Source of the DNA: Colocasia esculenta
Lineage: Eukaryota > Streptophyta > Magnoliopsida > Alismatales > Araceae
NCBI GenBank assembly: GCA_014218235.1
Contig: CM024758.1
Span: 73,480,206-73,544,205, forward strand
Direction: 5' to 3'
DNA length: 64,000 nt
The translations under genes and the position numbers were made by a program. The notes beneath the pieces are model-generated. The model was not told the DNA's origin and ran no database searches. It saw only the letters and a list, made by a program, of their open reading frames with translations. Positions 31,793 through 44,217 of the stretch are shown here, piece by piece (positions within the stretch are counted from its first letter, which is position 1; every line of letters starts with the position of its first letter).

Positions 31793-33253
31793 TGTTGGGT
31801 TGAGTGTGTTTTGGATTTTCCTAAAGTTGTATTTTAATGATGACCAATGAACATCACTCATACTTTGATTTTGATGATGACATATTGTGATTTTGATGAT
31901 GATATGTTGAACATGTTATACATTCTATACATATCACAATAATGCTTAAACAACATGTTTTTGATGTTTAATATCATATTTTAATGATAATATCTTGTAC
32001 TAATGATTTATGTGTTAAATTTGCAGGTGTATATAGATTTTGTCATGGTAGTGTCGACACACCCATTGATGGTGTCGACACTAGGTCAGAGTCCCTGAAG
32101 CTTTTTCATGAAGACAGAGTCAAGTGTGTCGACACAGCCCCAGGTAGTGTCGACACTAGTCCCAGTCTCCAGAAGACCCAGTTGCCTGACTGGGACAGTG
32201 TGTCGACACAGTCCTAGGCAGTGTCGACACTAGTCTCAGCTCCCAGAAGTCCAGTTTTGCGCAAATGGGACAGTGTGTCGACACACTCCCTGGTGGTGTC
32301 GACACACTCCGGCTGAAACTCAAAATCGTGAATTCATCATTGGACACGTGGCCGCTTGGGGTTCAAGGGGATTGCCTAGGTTTTTGTGCCCACGTACCCT
32401 AAGGCTCTTATGGACATATGGGGCTATAAATACCCATGTCTTTGGCACTCCAAAGCATCCCACGCAAGACAAGAGCCAAGAGCTTTCTGGAAGAAGGGAA
32501 GAAGAGCGGGAAAGAGGCATCTGCATCCAGAGGAGCAGAGCAGCGCCGCCAAGGGAAGAAAAAGGAGAAGAAGGAGAAGAAGAGAAGGAGCTCGTGATTG
32601 CAGCAGTGCTGATCCAGAAGGAGATCCAGCTGAGTCTGTATTTGGTCAGAGTGTTTAATTTCTCTGGGGAATCTGTGTATGTGTTCTACACAGATCTCCC
32701 AATTCTATTTGTCTTTACCAATTCTATTGTATTGAGATAGATCGTGCTAGAGGATCTATTCTCTAAGTGTGCTTGTTCTAGAAGAACTTGGATCTATTGT
32801 GATCCAGAGGTTTGAGTACTTTGTACTCTGTTTTGGAGCCCCAGTGCTCTGGGTTGGAGCCGTTGTGCTCTGGTGCTTTAGCTGTGGTGCTCAAGGGCTT
32901 GTGAATTTGCTGAATTCACAAGTGGTCTTTGGAGTAGGTCGTTGTGCCTATCTTCTGGGTTCTTTGAGTTGTTGAACTCAAAGAGGTTAGAGTCGTCGTG
33001 CTCTAGTTTGTACTGCACTTGTGCTAGTGGTTCCTCCGTGGAGGAGGTGGACGTAGGAGACACAAGTTGTGTTCTCCGAACCACCTTAAAATCTTCAGTG
33101 CACTGTGGTTTGATGTGTGGTTTGATGTTCTTATTCACTATACTCACCACCACACTTGGATCTGATCGAATTGTGTGTTTTACTTATTTTAATTCCGCTG
33201 CTATACACACAATTCTTAGTCCATTTATCAAAGTCACCTATCTGACCCCAACA
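31793..33253 (+). repeat. 3' LTR of element G (1461 bp)
   Basis: It is a near-copy of the 5' LTR. All eight GTGTCGACAC palindromes are perfect here (starts 32051, 32072, 32126, 32147, 32200, 32221, 32275, 32296). TATA box at 32425-32432. It ends CCCCAACA before the duplication GACAC. Confidence 0.94.
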
Positions 33254-34870
33254 GACACATAGTCCAAACCACTCTAGAAGGACACACACTGTCACATCAC
33301 ACACATATCTATCACCTAGACATTACAGTGATAAATCTAGTTACTGCGCAGAACCGGGAGAAGCACTCTCCACCCTAACCAGCGGTACTTGTCTGCCTCC
33401 AGGATTTCATCCCAATGCCCCTGGGATATCACACACATATGAACCTTCCCGTAGGGACTTTACTACGGTACAGTTCCACAGCCCTCTAAGGTAGCAGTGT
33501 CACCCATTGGCACATTTACACATTTTCTCTAATCTTTTAACACACACTTAATGCACAATTTTAACACATTCATTTCATGCTCATACATTACATACTTCAA
33601 TATTAACTAGCATGGTACTACTGTTCTCAGTATTAAACAGATTCGAAACAAGTCTAATCACGCTGAAATTAGCAGATTTTATTAACAACCATATTAACAT
33701 GTATTAATTGATCAATGTTCACATAAAACCAACATATGTAGTTACTGTCATCATTTCAGTACGAAAATTTAACCACAAACTTCTTACAGGTTACCCATCA
33801 TGCATACCAAATTTCGCATTTTTCTGAATTACACACAAATTATGAAAATTCTAACAGTGGTATTATACAAAGTAAACATAGTCAAACTAACATGGATTTT
33901 CATTGTTCAGACCCACAACTCATTCTACACATGGATACTGACAGTCCTAAACATATGTCAATCTCTAGGAATTTAACTGTTTCCACACTATTTATCTGAA
34001 TTTCTACACTAACAAAACATGCTTACTGTTTTACCATTCAGAAAATGTAATAATTTATATAGATATCAGAAATTCCCAAATTCTACAACATGAACTGAAC
34101 CCCACACACTGCACAGAAATTTTATGACACTTGGATTCCACACAGATTGCACAAACGAAATTTTACAAGATTAAAACCTATTTAACATGCATTTTAGAAA
34201 TTTCAGATAAATAGGGTATTCCACAGAATTCATAAAATTTGCAGAGCATGATCCAATAATATTATATAGCATATCAATTTTACATTATATCCTCATGCGC
34301 GTAGAAATCCAAAAAATAGGTCATATAGGTCAGACATGCACACTGTTGCAGTCTGGTGAACTTGACGGCATGCAGGTGGCCGTTTATCAGGTTAACGGCA
34401 ACAAAATGTGCCACCAACTAAAGATCTTAACAGAAAGGGATCCTGCCGTTAAGTTCCTGTCTGTGCAAAACACAGACTGCTCGCAAGAACTTGGTGAAAT
34501 TGGGGTTCCAGGACACGAATAAAAATCCAGAAAATTTCCTAGGACCTACTAGACGTACGTAGGAATGATGTAGAAGGGTTACTTGCCTCTTGGAAACTCC
34601 ACAAGCAATGATTTAAGCCGGAGAAGCCCTCCTTGGCCTGAGCCAAAGAGTCCTCAAAACTCTATCGATCCGGGTTCTGTGTTGATCTCCTCTGCACACC
34701 AGTGTGGGGAAGTCGTTCCCGGATGTTCAGAGCCCTCTCCAGTCATTGTAGAACGTCGGATGAAGCCTCCAGTCGTCGGATCAAGGGGTTCCAAAATCAG
34801 GTTTCGCACAGAAGATAGGGTTTTTGACAAAGGAGTCAAAAAGGGTTAGATCTGGTCGGAGATGGGGTGT

Positions 34871-34876
34871 TTTATA
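34871..34876 (-). promoter_or_regulatory. TATA box of element D LTR
   Basis: Minus-strand TATAAA in GCTCTATAAAACACCCC; the partner is at 46744-46749 in the other LTR. The position is mid-LTR, consistent with the U3/R boundary. Confidence 0.6.
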
Positions 34877-35290
34877 GAGCTAGGGTCGGCGACGTAATTG
34901 GGTAAGGCTGGGTTACCGTTGGAGAACGGTTACCATAACAAGGGGCGAAGATTTCGGGGGCGTTTCGGATCTGAAGATGCAACAGATCTGGGAGGTTAAC
35001 GTCAACATCACAGGCCGCCAATTCTGAGTTGGCATCCATCGATGTGGCTGTTGACTCATCATCGACATCAACTCATGTTGACGCCAACAGGTTGTCAAGA
35101 CAGAACTTAAAGTACAGAAAACCTTATACATATACATATACCATACAACAATACATGTAATTTTCAATGCTACCTTAAGTAATACTTGTTCATGCAATGT
35201 AATTGAATAAATAATGTGCACAATACAAATATACATATATATACATATATACATAAGCAATCACCCAAAGATGAAAATCAAGGCCTTACA

Positions 35291-35303
35291 CCCTCTCCCC
35301 CTT
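35291..35303 (-). other. Polypurine tract of element D
   Basis: Minus-strand AAGGGGGAGAGGG, identical to element A, beside the LTR start TGTAAGGCC. Confidence 0.9.
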
Positions 35304-35707
35304 AAATAAACTTCGTCCTCGAAGTTAGACCTACGCTATTCAAACAACTGAGGATATTTTCTTCATTGCATCCTCAAGCTCCCAAGTAGCCTCCTCTCGT
35401 AAGAAGTTACGCCATAAGACTTTCACCGACGCAATACTCTGTTCCGGAGATGCTGAACCTTCCGGTCAAGAATAGCTACTGGTGCTCCACATAAGAAAGA
35501 TCTGGCTGGATCTCCACTGGCTCGTGGCTAATAACATGAGATGGATCTCTGACATACCTTCTGAGCATAGATACGTGGAAAACAGGATGAACACTAGCTA
35601 ACGCCGGGGGTAAAGCTAGTTCATATGCCACGTTGCCCAATCGTCTGAGAATATCATACGGGTCAATGAATCTAGGACTTAACTTACCATGCCTGCCAAA
35701 TCTAACT
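35304..35707 (-). pseudogene. pol: Element D pol, chromodomain segment
   Basis: This aligns closely with 2220-2620 of element A (integrase tail and chromodomain) but has several single-base losses, so no long frame remains. It is cut at 35707 by solo LTR H and resumes at 39791. Confidence 0.85.
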
Positions 35708-38700
35708 TGTAAGGCCCCGAAATTTCTTTTCTTTTCCCCACTTATATTTTATGTATATGATGTTTGCTCGTTCTTGCATAAATGGCGTGCATGAAAATGG
35801 TGCATGTCATAATTATAAATTCGCATGTGTATATGCGTGGATGTATGTTATTTTATGGATGTGATAATTGTATACCTAATGCTACATACATAACACCTTG
35901 TATACCTATGTATGCATGTATGTTTAATTGTAAATGTTGTTCATTTGCATGGTGTAGTTAATGTGTACATTGTACTTCGTACATTGCATGTACATATAGA
36001 GTGCAAGTATGGTAGGTGTATTTAGTAGTGTATATTGTAATTCTATATTCCTCATGAAAAACATGCATATATTTTTATGATAATTAGGTAAGAATAGGCA
36101 ATTAGCTAAGTTGTGCATACCGTGTATATTAAAAATCCCATGCATATAGTACTTAAGTAATGTTGTGCAAGTTAATCTAATTACCGGTGTGCGTGTTGTA
36201 TCTATCTATTCGTGCATAATGTACATAAGTATGTTACATCCGTGTGGTATGCTATATATATGTCAAATCAAGTGAGTGCAAGCAAGAACTATTTTATTGA
36301 ATAGATTATCCTAGCTAACTTAATTCATATTGCCTCCTAATGATTTTGGAACCCTCGCAATCTTGTCACTTTATTTTGCCTCATGTTGAGTCATGCTTAT
36401 GTAAAACATCATGTACGCGTATGTAGATATTTATGTACGTATTATTATCTTGATGTACCTATGTATGTATGAGTAGGATTAGTAGTAAATATTGGATGTT
36501 TACATGGTATAGTGGTGTACGTTATACTACATAGGTTTCATGTACATATATGTATGGATTAAGCATGGTTCTGCATGATTTTAAGTTCTGGCAGAAGGGC
36601 CAATTGGCGTCAACATGGGTGGATGCCCATGAGGTGTCGGCGTCCATATCGATGGACGCCAAGCCTTAAGTAGCCGTCCATATAGGTGGACGTTTACTTC
36701 TCTGACCTGCATGCGCAGCAGACCCGGAATTCGGGGGCAAGCAAGCCCAGCCATTGGGGAGATGTCCCCAACGGCTATCAAGCCCTCACGTCACTATCTG
36801 CGTGAAAGGAGAGGCCTCTCTCCTATAAACCAACCACTCCTTGCAACCCCAAGAGCTCTCTTGGCTCTTTGCAAAGAGGAGAGAAAACCCTAGCAAGCTG
36901 TGAGGAAGTTTGGACTTTGCATGCCTTGATCCGACGATTTGGAGCTTCATCTGGCGTTCTATTGCAACTGGAGGCTAGAGGGGACCAAGGAGAAGGCTTC
37001 CCCACCACTGGTTTAGCATCTGCATCGACCAAGAACCCGGAGGAGTGGGTTTTGGAGGCTTCTTGGGACTGCCAAGGAGAGCTTCAACAGCAAACATAGA
37101 TCCCTTTGGAGGTTTTTAGAAAGGCAAGTAACCTATAGATCTCAATCCTATACATGTGCCCTAGGTCCCAGCATTTTTCTCTGGATTTTACTCGTGTCCT
37201 GGATCCTCACACTTCTCCTTCTTTTGGAGCTCGGGTCTGTGTTCTGCACAGACCTGAACTTGACGGCAAGATCCATGCCGTCAAGATCTTCGATTAGCGG
37301 CCAACGATATTGCCGTTAAGCTCCTGTAACGGCCAGACTATGCGTTAAGTTCTTCAGGACAGAACAGTGAGCTGTTCTCTCCTCCTATATGATAAATTTC
37401 CGATGTGTTTTCATATGAGGATATATTGTAAACGTATACGTTATGTAATATGAATTGTAGAATGTGTGTGAGGACTCTTATGAATATCTGTAAATGGCAT
37501 GAATGGTTTTATTTATGAAAATGCATGTACGATAAGACCTTGATCATGTTAGTTACTGTTAAGTAATTCATAAGGAGCTTGAACGCCATAACTTTGTTAG
37601 ACCATGAGTAGGTATTTCAGTCTATGTTCTGAAATTTTGGGAAATTTTCCATGCTCAGGTGATTTATTGCAATTTCTGTTTTGGAAATAGAAACCATGCG
37701 TAGGATTTGTAAAATTTACAGCAAATTGTGTGATGTGCAATAAATCCGGGGAAAATTCCTGTGACAATGTGTATGTTAGGTTCAGGGCGTGAACTGTCAA
37801 ATCAATTGGATATTCATGTTATGTTCCATGTTAAATCAAATTATGAACGGCATGAGATTGCTGTTTTAATTCTGTAAATGTAATATGATTCGGAAAAATA
37901 TGAAAATTTGTATGTGTGATTATAAACCTGAAATGTCTGTGGTTAAAATCTCATGTTATTTTGATGATAGTAAGTATTGTTATAGATTTTTAATGAGAAA
38001 AACGACTATGTGAGCATGTTAATTGTAATTTGATGTGATTCAGTAAATTTCAGTATGATTAAATCTATATTATGATTATTTGGCAGTTGCAATAGTGAGG
38101 TTAAAATCAGTAAATGAAAGCTTATGTGTGTATGGATTATGTAGGAGGGTGTGCAAGCATGAGAAGTGCCAGAACAAGTGATATATGTGTATAAAATGGT
38201 TAAATGTGACAAGAGAAACAATGGTGCCCATAAGACACTGCCACCCTAGATGCTTGGAGTTGTACCGTAGTAATGCCCCTACGGGAAAGCTCAATGTGAT
38301 ATGTGATACCCTAGAGGAAGGGTCTTGATAAATCATTAACCCTGGCAAAGGGTCTTGTGAAATCCTGGAGGTGGACAAGTTTCACTGGTAATGGTGGGAA
38401 GGGCTTTCCCCGGTTTCTGCAGGAACTAAGACTTTATCACTGTGCCGGTGATTAAGTACGTGAATGTGAATGTGTATGTGTTATGATCGTCTAATGGTGG
38501 TTTGGGCTGTGTCTTGGCATTGTGTAAAAATGAGCATAAGTGTGATGTGAAAAGTGATATGTGTTCATGGCACAAGGTATGTGCAAGATATGTGTAAAAT
38601 GTGGCACATGTGTGTGCAAAAGTGAAATGATAAGAAGTATGTGAATGTGAAAAAGGAAATAATGGGAAATGTGTATGTATTGTATGATAGAACAAAAGTG

Positions 38701-39790
38701 AGTGTATGTGAAAGCCAAGGTTAATCATATGGTTGTATGTGATGAGAAAATAGTATAAGTGTAAATGGCAATAGTGTTAATTGATATTTTGTTCATTGAT
38801 GTGTATAAATGTGTGTTATTATCCTCATGAATTAGATTATTCCTCGGTGTGTATGTGTTGATATATTATTGTCAAGTGCTAAAAGTGATGTTACTGTAGT
38901 ACCGAAATGTAAGTATATGCTTTCATATTCATGAAATTTGAATTATTGGATGTACCTGTGTTTAGTATTATGTTGTGTAGTTAAAAGTGATCCCTATGCA
39001 AAGGTAATATGAATGTGATAAAATTGGTATAAAATCAGCAAGCTAAATGTGAAGTAAATTGTTATGATTGCATGCAAAGTGAGTTAGAAATCATGCTAGG
39101 AGTGCCACCTATCTGGTATATGTTTCCATGGTTTAGTTGTGCAAACTTTACAATGACTTGGGTAAAGTATAAAAACGTGTGAGTGTATATTTACTCATGT
39201 TAATGACACCATGATGTTAGTGATCTTATTTAGATTTTAGTTTTACATGTGCTAGGATAATTGTTTAATGAAATTCCATGTGAAATTATTTAGATTATAG
39301 TGTGATCATGTATGATTTAACTACTGAAATTTATTGTGTTAACTGATAACAAGCATGTATGTATTGAATCTTAAGTTACTTGCTGAGTCTATTGTGTAGA
39401 CTCACTCTTGCTAAACATTTAGGAAATTAGCAGCGGAGGAGCTAGCAAGATTTGAAGTGGAGTTGGACTAAGTGATTGAAGATTTGTAATTTTATTTCAT
39501 AAGTATGTAATGCTACAATTGAAATTTGAATTTTGCTCAAATGTACTTGGAGTCGGCTATGTATTTGGAATATATTGCGCTTATGTTATCTCTTGTTGAA
39601 CTATACAGACTGTGGTATGTGGATTTAAAAGTTGATGGAATAAGATTCATTTAAATTCTGTTGCATTCATTCGATTCTATTTGTGTATATCTCAACTCAC
39701 TTGTTACTTGTTGGGGTATTTCCCATATGCGGCTTGCTCTCATCCGATGTGGGTTGGTATAACCGTACCGGGTGGAAGTGGGTCGTTGCA
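35708..39790 (+). mobile_element. Solo LTR H (4083 bp), gypsy family related to A
   Basis: It runs TGTAAGGCCCCGAAATTT to GGGTCGTTGCA, the same end pattern as A and D LTRs, but on the opposite strand to D. It contains no gag, pol or second LTR. Element D pol is continuous across it when removed. It shares a long stretch with the A LTR around 36690-36780. Flanking bases TAACT and TACTA match only partly, so the duplication is degraded. The TATA box is TATAAA at 36824-36829. The rest is non-coding. Confidence 0.87.
36606..36692. promoter_or_regulatory. Paired gapped palindromes in solo LTR H
   Basis: GGCGTCCA-N6-TGGACGCC (36639-36660) and CGTCCA-N6-TGGACG (36675-36692), with centres 34 bp apart, lie 132-185 bp before the TATA box. 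The A LTR has the same pair with centres 33 bp apart at 1878-1930. Confidence 0.78.
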
Positions 39791-40965
39791 TACTACACCA
39801 TGAGTAGGAGAAATCTTCAAAAAGACATGCTCACCTACCTCGAACTCCAAATTTTTCCTCCTGTTGTCAGTATAACTCTTCTGCCATCTGTGCCGCAACA
39901 AGCCTCTTCCTAATCAATGGACCTTATCCGAAGTCTCCTGAACTAACTCCGGACCAATCAAATGCCTATCTCCGGTCTCCTCCCACATAAAGGAGATCTA
40001 CAAGGCCTGCCATACAACGCCTCAAATGGAGCCATACAATGCTCGCATGAAAACGTTGTTATATGCGAACTCCACTAGAGGTAAATAGAGCTCCCAATCA
40101 TCCTTCCAATCCAGACACACGCTCTCAACATATCCTCGAGCGTCTGGATAGTCCGCTCGGACTGTCCATCGTCTGGGGATGAAAAGCCGAACTGAGCTTC
40201 AGCTCCGAACCTAACGCATCCTGAAGACCCTTCCACAGCCTCGAAGTAATCTCGGATCTCGATCCGAAATGTTCGACTTCGGGACACCATGCAATCTAAT
40301 AATGCTACTAATATACATCTAGCTAAACTCTCTACTGACTGCTTCTTCTTCATGGGCAAGAAATGCGCAGTCTTCGAGAATCTATCTACCACTACCCAAT
40401 CGAGTCATACCCATCTAGATCGAGGCAAACCCGAAACGAAATCCATAGTGACAGCTTCCATCCATACTGGGATCTCCATCTTTTGCATAAGACCAGATGG
40501 TCGCTGCCGGTCGGCCTTCACTTGTTGGCATACAAGACATCTAGACACATACTCGCTACATCCTCTTCATACCAGACCACCAAAAAGATCTCTTCAAATC
40601 CTGGTACATCTTAGTGTTACCCAGATGAATAGAGAATCTAGACCTATGAGCTATGCTAATACATGCTCACGGACATCTACGATGTCTGGAACACAAAAAC
40701 GGTGATGGAATCTAATCACCATCCTCATCACGAGCAATGCCCGCCTTGCCCACTAACTCTTGGAGTCTAGGGTCGGCTTTCTGTTGCTCGATCACCTCAT
40801 CCAACATCGAGACCTAATGGACAACTGAGCTACAAAAGCCTGGCACAATGATGGCTCTAACTCAGTCATCGCACACGCTGCATCCTCCAACATCTTCCAA
40901 TCCTGCTGGAGAGACGACCTCTTCCTACTAAGGGCATCTGCTCAACATTCGCCTTTCCAGGATGA
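39791..40965 (-). pseudogene. pol: Element D pol, integrase
   Basis: It matches element A 2630-3840. A readable piece at 40075-40392 shows DRFSKTAHFLPMKKKQSVESLA and the DGQSERTIQTLEDMLRAC end of the core. Missing bases disrupt the second Asp region and the zinc finger. It is inactive as sequenced. Confidence 0.87.
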
Positions 40966-41327
40966 TACTAGAGGTCGAAGTCATAGTCCTTCAGGAACTC
41001 AATCCATTTTCTCTGCCTAAGGTTTAATTCATTTTGGGAGAAAAGATACTTTAGACTCTTGTGGTCAGTGAACACCTCAAATCTGACACCATAAAGATAG
41101 TGCCTCCAGATCTTCAGTGCATGAACCACTGCCACAAGCTCAAGATCATGAGTCGGATAGTTTTGCTCATGCTCCTTCAATTGGCGAGAAGCATATGCTA
41201 CTACCCTTCCTTGCTGCATTAATACACAACCAAGACCAATCCGAGATGCATGTCCGTGTAGATAGCAAAACCCTCTAAACCGCTCGGCAAAAACTAACAC
41301 AGGAGCCGATGTGAGCTTAGTCTTCAA
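40966..41327 (-). pseudogene. pol: Element D pol, RNase H
   Basis: The frame covers VVAYASRQLKEHEQNYPTHD, LVAVVHALKIW, HYLYGVRFEVFTDHKSLKY and the following KWIEFLKDYDFDL. The TDAS motif is damaged by an indel (HGHAS). It is a homologue of 3880-4179. Confidence 0.87.
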
Positions 41328-42470
41328 TAATTGAAAACTACTCTCACATCCTCAGCAGACCAGACAAACTTTACTCCCTTCCTGGTTAGCTGAGTCAATG
41401 GTGCGGCGATGGATGAAAATCCCTCAATGAATCGCCGATAATAACCCGCCAGACCAAGAAAACTCCTAATTTCTGAAGGAGTCTTAGGAATCTCCCAATC
41501 CATACCGCTGGACCTTTGCTGGATCAACTGCTACTCCAGCACCGGAGATAACATGCCCAGGAAATGAACCTCGCGCAACCAAAAATCGCACTTGCTGAAT
41601 TTTGCATACAGCTTGTGCTCACGGAGAACCTCTAACACTACCCTCAAATGCTGACGATGTGTGGCCTCATCCGGAGAGTAGACCAACACGTCATCAATAA
41701 AAACTACGACGAAACTATCTAGGTATGGTCTGAACACCCTGTTCATGAGATCCATGAACGTTGCCGGGGCATTGGTCAAACCAAAGGAAGAACCAAAACT
41801 CATAATGTCCATAACGGGTTCTAAAAGCCATCTTGGACACATCTTCACTCCTAATCCTCAACTGATGATAACCAGACCATAAATCAATCTTAGAAAAGAC
41901 TGATGCATCTTGCAGCTGGTCAAACAAATCATCAATCCGAGGTAAGGGATACTTATTCTTCACCGTCACTTGGTTTAGCTTTCTATAATCATGCATAACC
42001 TAAGTGACCCATCCTTCTTCTTCACGAATAAGACAGGTGCGCCCCAAGGGGAAACGCTAGGGTGAATGAATCCCTTATCTAACAAATCCTGCAACTGCTT
42101 CCTTAGCTCAGCTAATTTCGCAGGTGCCATCCGATAAGTGCCTTCGAGATAGGAGAGGTGCCTGGAAGCAACTCTAGAGTGAACTCTATCTCTCTCTGGT
42201 GGCAATCCAGATAAATCATCAGAAAAACATCTGGAAACTCCCGCACTACATCAATCTCCGCAAGAGTGGGTGACTCATCAGCCTTGGGTACTAATACCAC
42301 GCTGGCAAGAAAAGCGTCACAACCCTTGTTCACCATTCTCATTGCCCTCATGGCAGAGATGACAAACTTCCCTCTAAGTTCCTTGGCAAAGGATGAGAAA
42401 ATTCATCTTCACCAGAATGCGGAAAATGATCTTCTTCCCACGACAATCTACTACGCATAGTGCTCCTCTA
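41324..42470 (-). pseudogene. pol: Element D pol, reverse transcriptase
   Basis: It is spread over several short frames: the FVVVFIDDVLVYS box in 41531-41848, NQVTVKNKYPLPRIDDLFDQ and SKIDLWSGYHQLRI in 41715-41996, and VLFVKKKDGSLRLC in 41975-42205. At least four indels and an Arg-to-Trp change in the DLRSGYHQ motif relative to A show decay. Confidence 0.88.
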
Positions 42471-43475
42471 GCCAATCCAGACCAAGAATAGCATCGTAGT
42501 CCTTCATCTTTAGCAAGAAGAACACCCTTCTAGGACTCTATCCTCAATAAACCCGTAAAGACGGAATACACTTCTAAATCCTCAGACTCTCTACCCCTGA
42601 CTCTAAGGCTAACTGTCTAGCAAAATGCTAGGAAATGAACGAGTGGGTAGCACCCATATCGAACAAAACCCGAGCATGCACACCTAAGAACAAAACCGTA
42701 CTTTCGGTGACATGATCCACCTGCTCAGCGTCCTCACGAGCTAACGCAAACACTCGAGCTGGGGCTCGAGGTCTCCCTGGTCGTCCTGTCGCTGGCGCTC
42801 TGCTACTGCTGCTGCTGGGCTAGTGCCGCTCCACGCTGACCTCCCTGCTACAGTCTGGGGCAATCCTTCATCCTATGCTCGCTGCTCCCGCACTTCAAGC
42901 ACTTCCTCGCCAACTTCCAACATTCCGTACCACCATGTGCCCTCCCGCAATGAGGACACTCCTTCTGGCCACTAGGGGAACGCTGAGAAGGTACCTGACT
43001 GCTTCCCGATGCCACGGGACGCTGCGGTGACTGAAAAGCCGCCTTCTTCCTCTCCTGCCTCTGGAAAGGAGCTGCAGGCCTCTTCTGAGAAGCCTTCTTC
43101 TCCTCCAAGTACTGCTCCATCTCTCCCTCCTGACGACACGCTGCGCTAAGGGCCTCATCGAGGGTACGATGGTCAAATGCCACCAACCTCGTCCTCAGTG
43201 ATGGCCTCAGACCCATCACGAACTTCTTCGCCTTCCTGCGCTCATTAGCTACAATATGAGGGGCATACTTAGATAGCTCGGCAAACCTGGCCTCGTACTC
43301 CAGTACGGTCATGGAGCCCTGAGTCAAAGAGAGGAACTCCTGCTCCATCTTGTCCTGGATGTGCTCCGGAACAAACTTGGCTCGAAAAGCCTCACGAACT
43401 CGTCCCAACCATCTCCACAGCACCATCCTCGAACCTGGTACGTAACAACGAGGACCACCACACGTCGGCTCGCTC
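42471..43475 (-). pseudogene. gag: Element D gag exon 3 and protease
   Basis: The gag capsid region (FRAKFVPEHIQDKMEQEF, TVLEYEARFAELSKYAP), a Lys/Arg-rich linker and the CCHC knuckle CLKCGSSEHRMKDC are in the frame 42848-43507. The part of that frame above 43475 reads through an interval I interpret as an intron. The protease region (about 42480-42760) is recognisable by homology to A but frameshifted. Confidence 0.85.
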
Positions 43476-43550
43476 CTGCCAAAACACCCATAAGGACTAA
43501 CCAACATAATCTATACTTAAGAAATAACCACCGAATTAATTTACACATAC
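43476..43550 (-). other. Putative intron in element D gag (75 nt)
   Basis: GTATGTGTAA to TTTTGGCAG at the same position as the 74-nt interval of element A. The downstream exon begins with the same ERADVWW codons. Inner sequences differ strongly from A. Confidence 0.74.
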
Positions 43551-43738
43551 CTGTACTAAAGTGACCTTGTCATCCTCAGCGCACCTAATAGCCCGGAAGA
43601 TCTTCTCGATCTCCCTCATCCAGCTCTCAGCAAGTAACGGGCGCTCTCCCCCTTAAAAGAGGGTGGCGACATCCTCTTGAACCGTTCCATGATGGAGGGT
43701 CCACCATGGTCCTGAGCCTGGGGAACTGGCACTTGAGC
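43551..43738 (-). pseudogene. gag: Element D gag exon 2
   Basis: It encodes the same IMERFKRM, PPSFKG and ESWMREIEKIFRAIRC region as element A. It has one indel near 43650 and has lost 12 nt just before the donor, so the ATYML motif is missing. Confidence 0.75.
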
Positions 43739-43832
43739 CTGCCACAGCAAACATCATAAGCAACACATATAGCATAGCAACATAGTAAACATATCATCAA
43801 GTAAAACAGACTACTCTGTCTATCATTCTAAC
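43739..43832 (-). other. Putative intron in element D gag (94 nt)
   Basis: GTTAGAATGA to GCTGTGGCAG, positioned after the same GAG GCT CAG codons as in A (83 nt there). Confidence 0.7.
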
Positions 43833-44057
43833 CTGAGCCTCCAGCTGAGCCTGGAGTGCAGCCTGGGTGTGGGCCTGCGTCTGCATGGCCTGCACTAAAC
43901 CCTGCATGAACACTCCATAGTCTACTGGTGGCGGTGGGGGAAGCACAGGACCCTGGGGTGCTGGGGCCCCTGTGCTCACCTGATCCTCACGCCGAGGCTC
44001 ATCTCTCCTCTGCTCACCCTCACGAGCAGGAACACCACGCCTACCACGTGAAGCCAT
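43833..44057 (-). CDS. gag: Element D gag exon 1
   Basis: From MASRGRRGV at 44057 through a charged stretch to GPVLPPPPPVDYG and the Gln-rich QAMQTQAHTQAALQAQLEAQ. It is the clear orthologous start of element A gag. An AG lies three bases before the ATG, so a leader intron is again possible. Confidence 0.78.
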
Positions 44058-44200
44058 ACCCTGCAAAATGATTTAATCACAAATTAGAACTAGACTATCT
44101 AATTTCTAACTATTTACTTATCTATGTGGACAATCTACACAGACTTAGCATACAATGAAGATGATGGTATGTGTATATTTATGTACAATTTCAGCCTGTA

Positions 44201-44212
44201 GCTCTGATACCA
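44201..44212 (-). other. Primer binding site of element D (tRNA-iMet)
   Basis: Minus-strand TGGTATCAGAGC, five bases from the LTR boundary at 44218. Confidence 0.93.
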
Positions 44213-44217
44213 ATCTC

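Larger units (their letters stand above)
26194..33253 (+). mobile_element. Element G: Sirevirus-like Ty1/copia element, internally deleted
   Basis: LTRs 26194-27644 and 31793-33253 (TGTTGGG to CCCAACA), primer site 27647-27658, polypurine tract at 31779-31790, and perfect 5-bp target duplications GACAC (26189-26193 and 33254-33258). Gag and protease are present, but integrase, RT and RNase H are missing. The gag type, spacer coiled-coil region and duplicated polypurine tracts fit Sireviruses; the lineage is inference. Confidence 0.93.
25277..35290 (-). repeat. 3' LTR of element D, interrupted by copia G
   Basis: The termini are TGTAACGACCC and AAGGCCTTACA. The part 25277-26193 plus 33259-35290 matches 44218-47166. 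A minus-strand TATAAA lies at 34871-34876 and GTTGAC/GTCAAC inverted motifs lie upstream at 35001-35082. Confidence 0.93.

Noticed and set aside
34295..34849. Open frames of 75 and 88 codons in the D LTR
   Set aside because: They sit in the LTR around the presumed transcript start, are not preserved with coding character in the partner LTR and have no domain.
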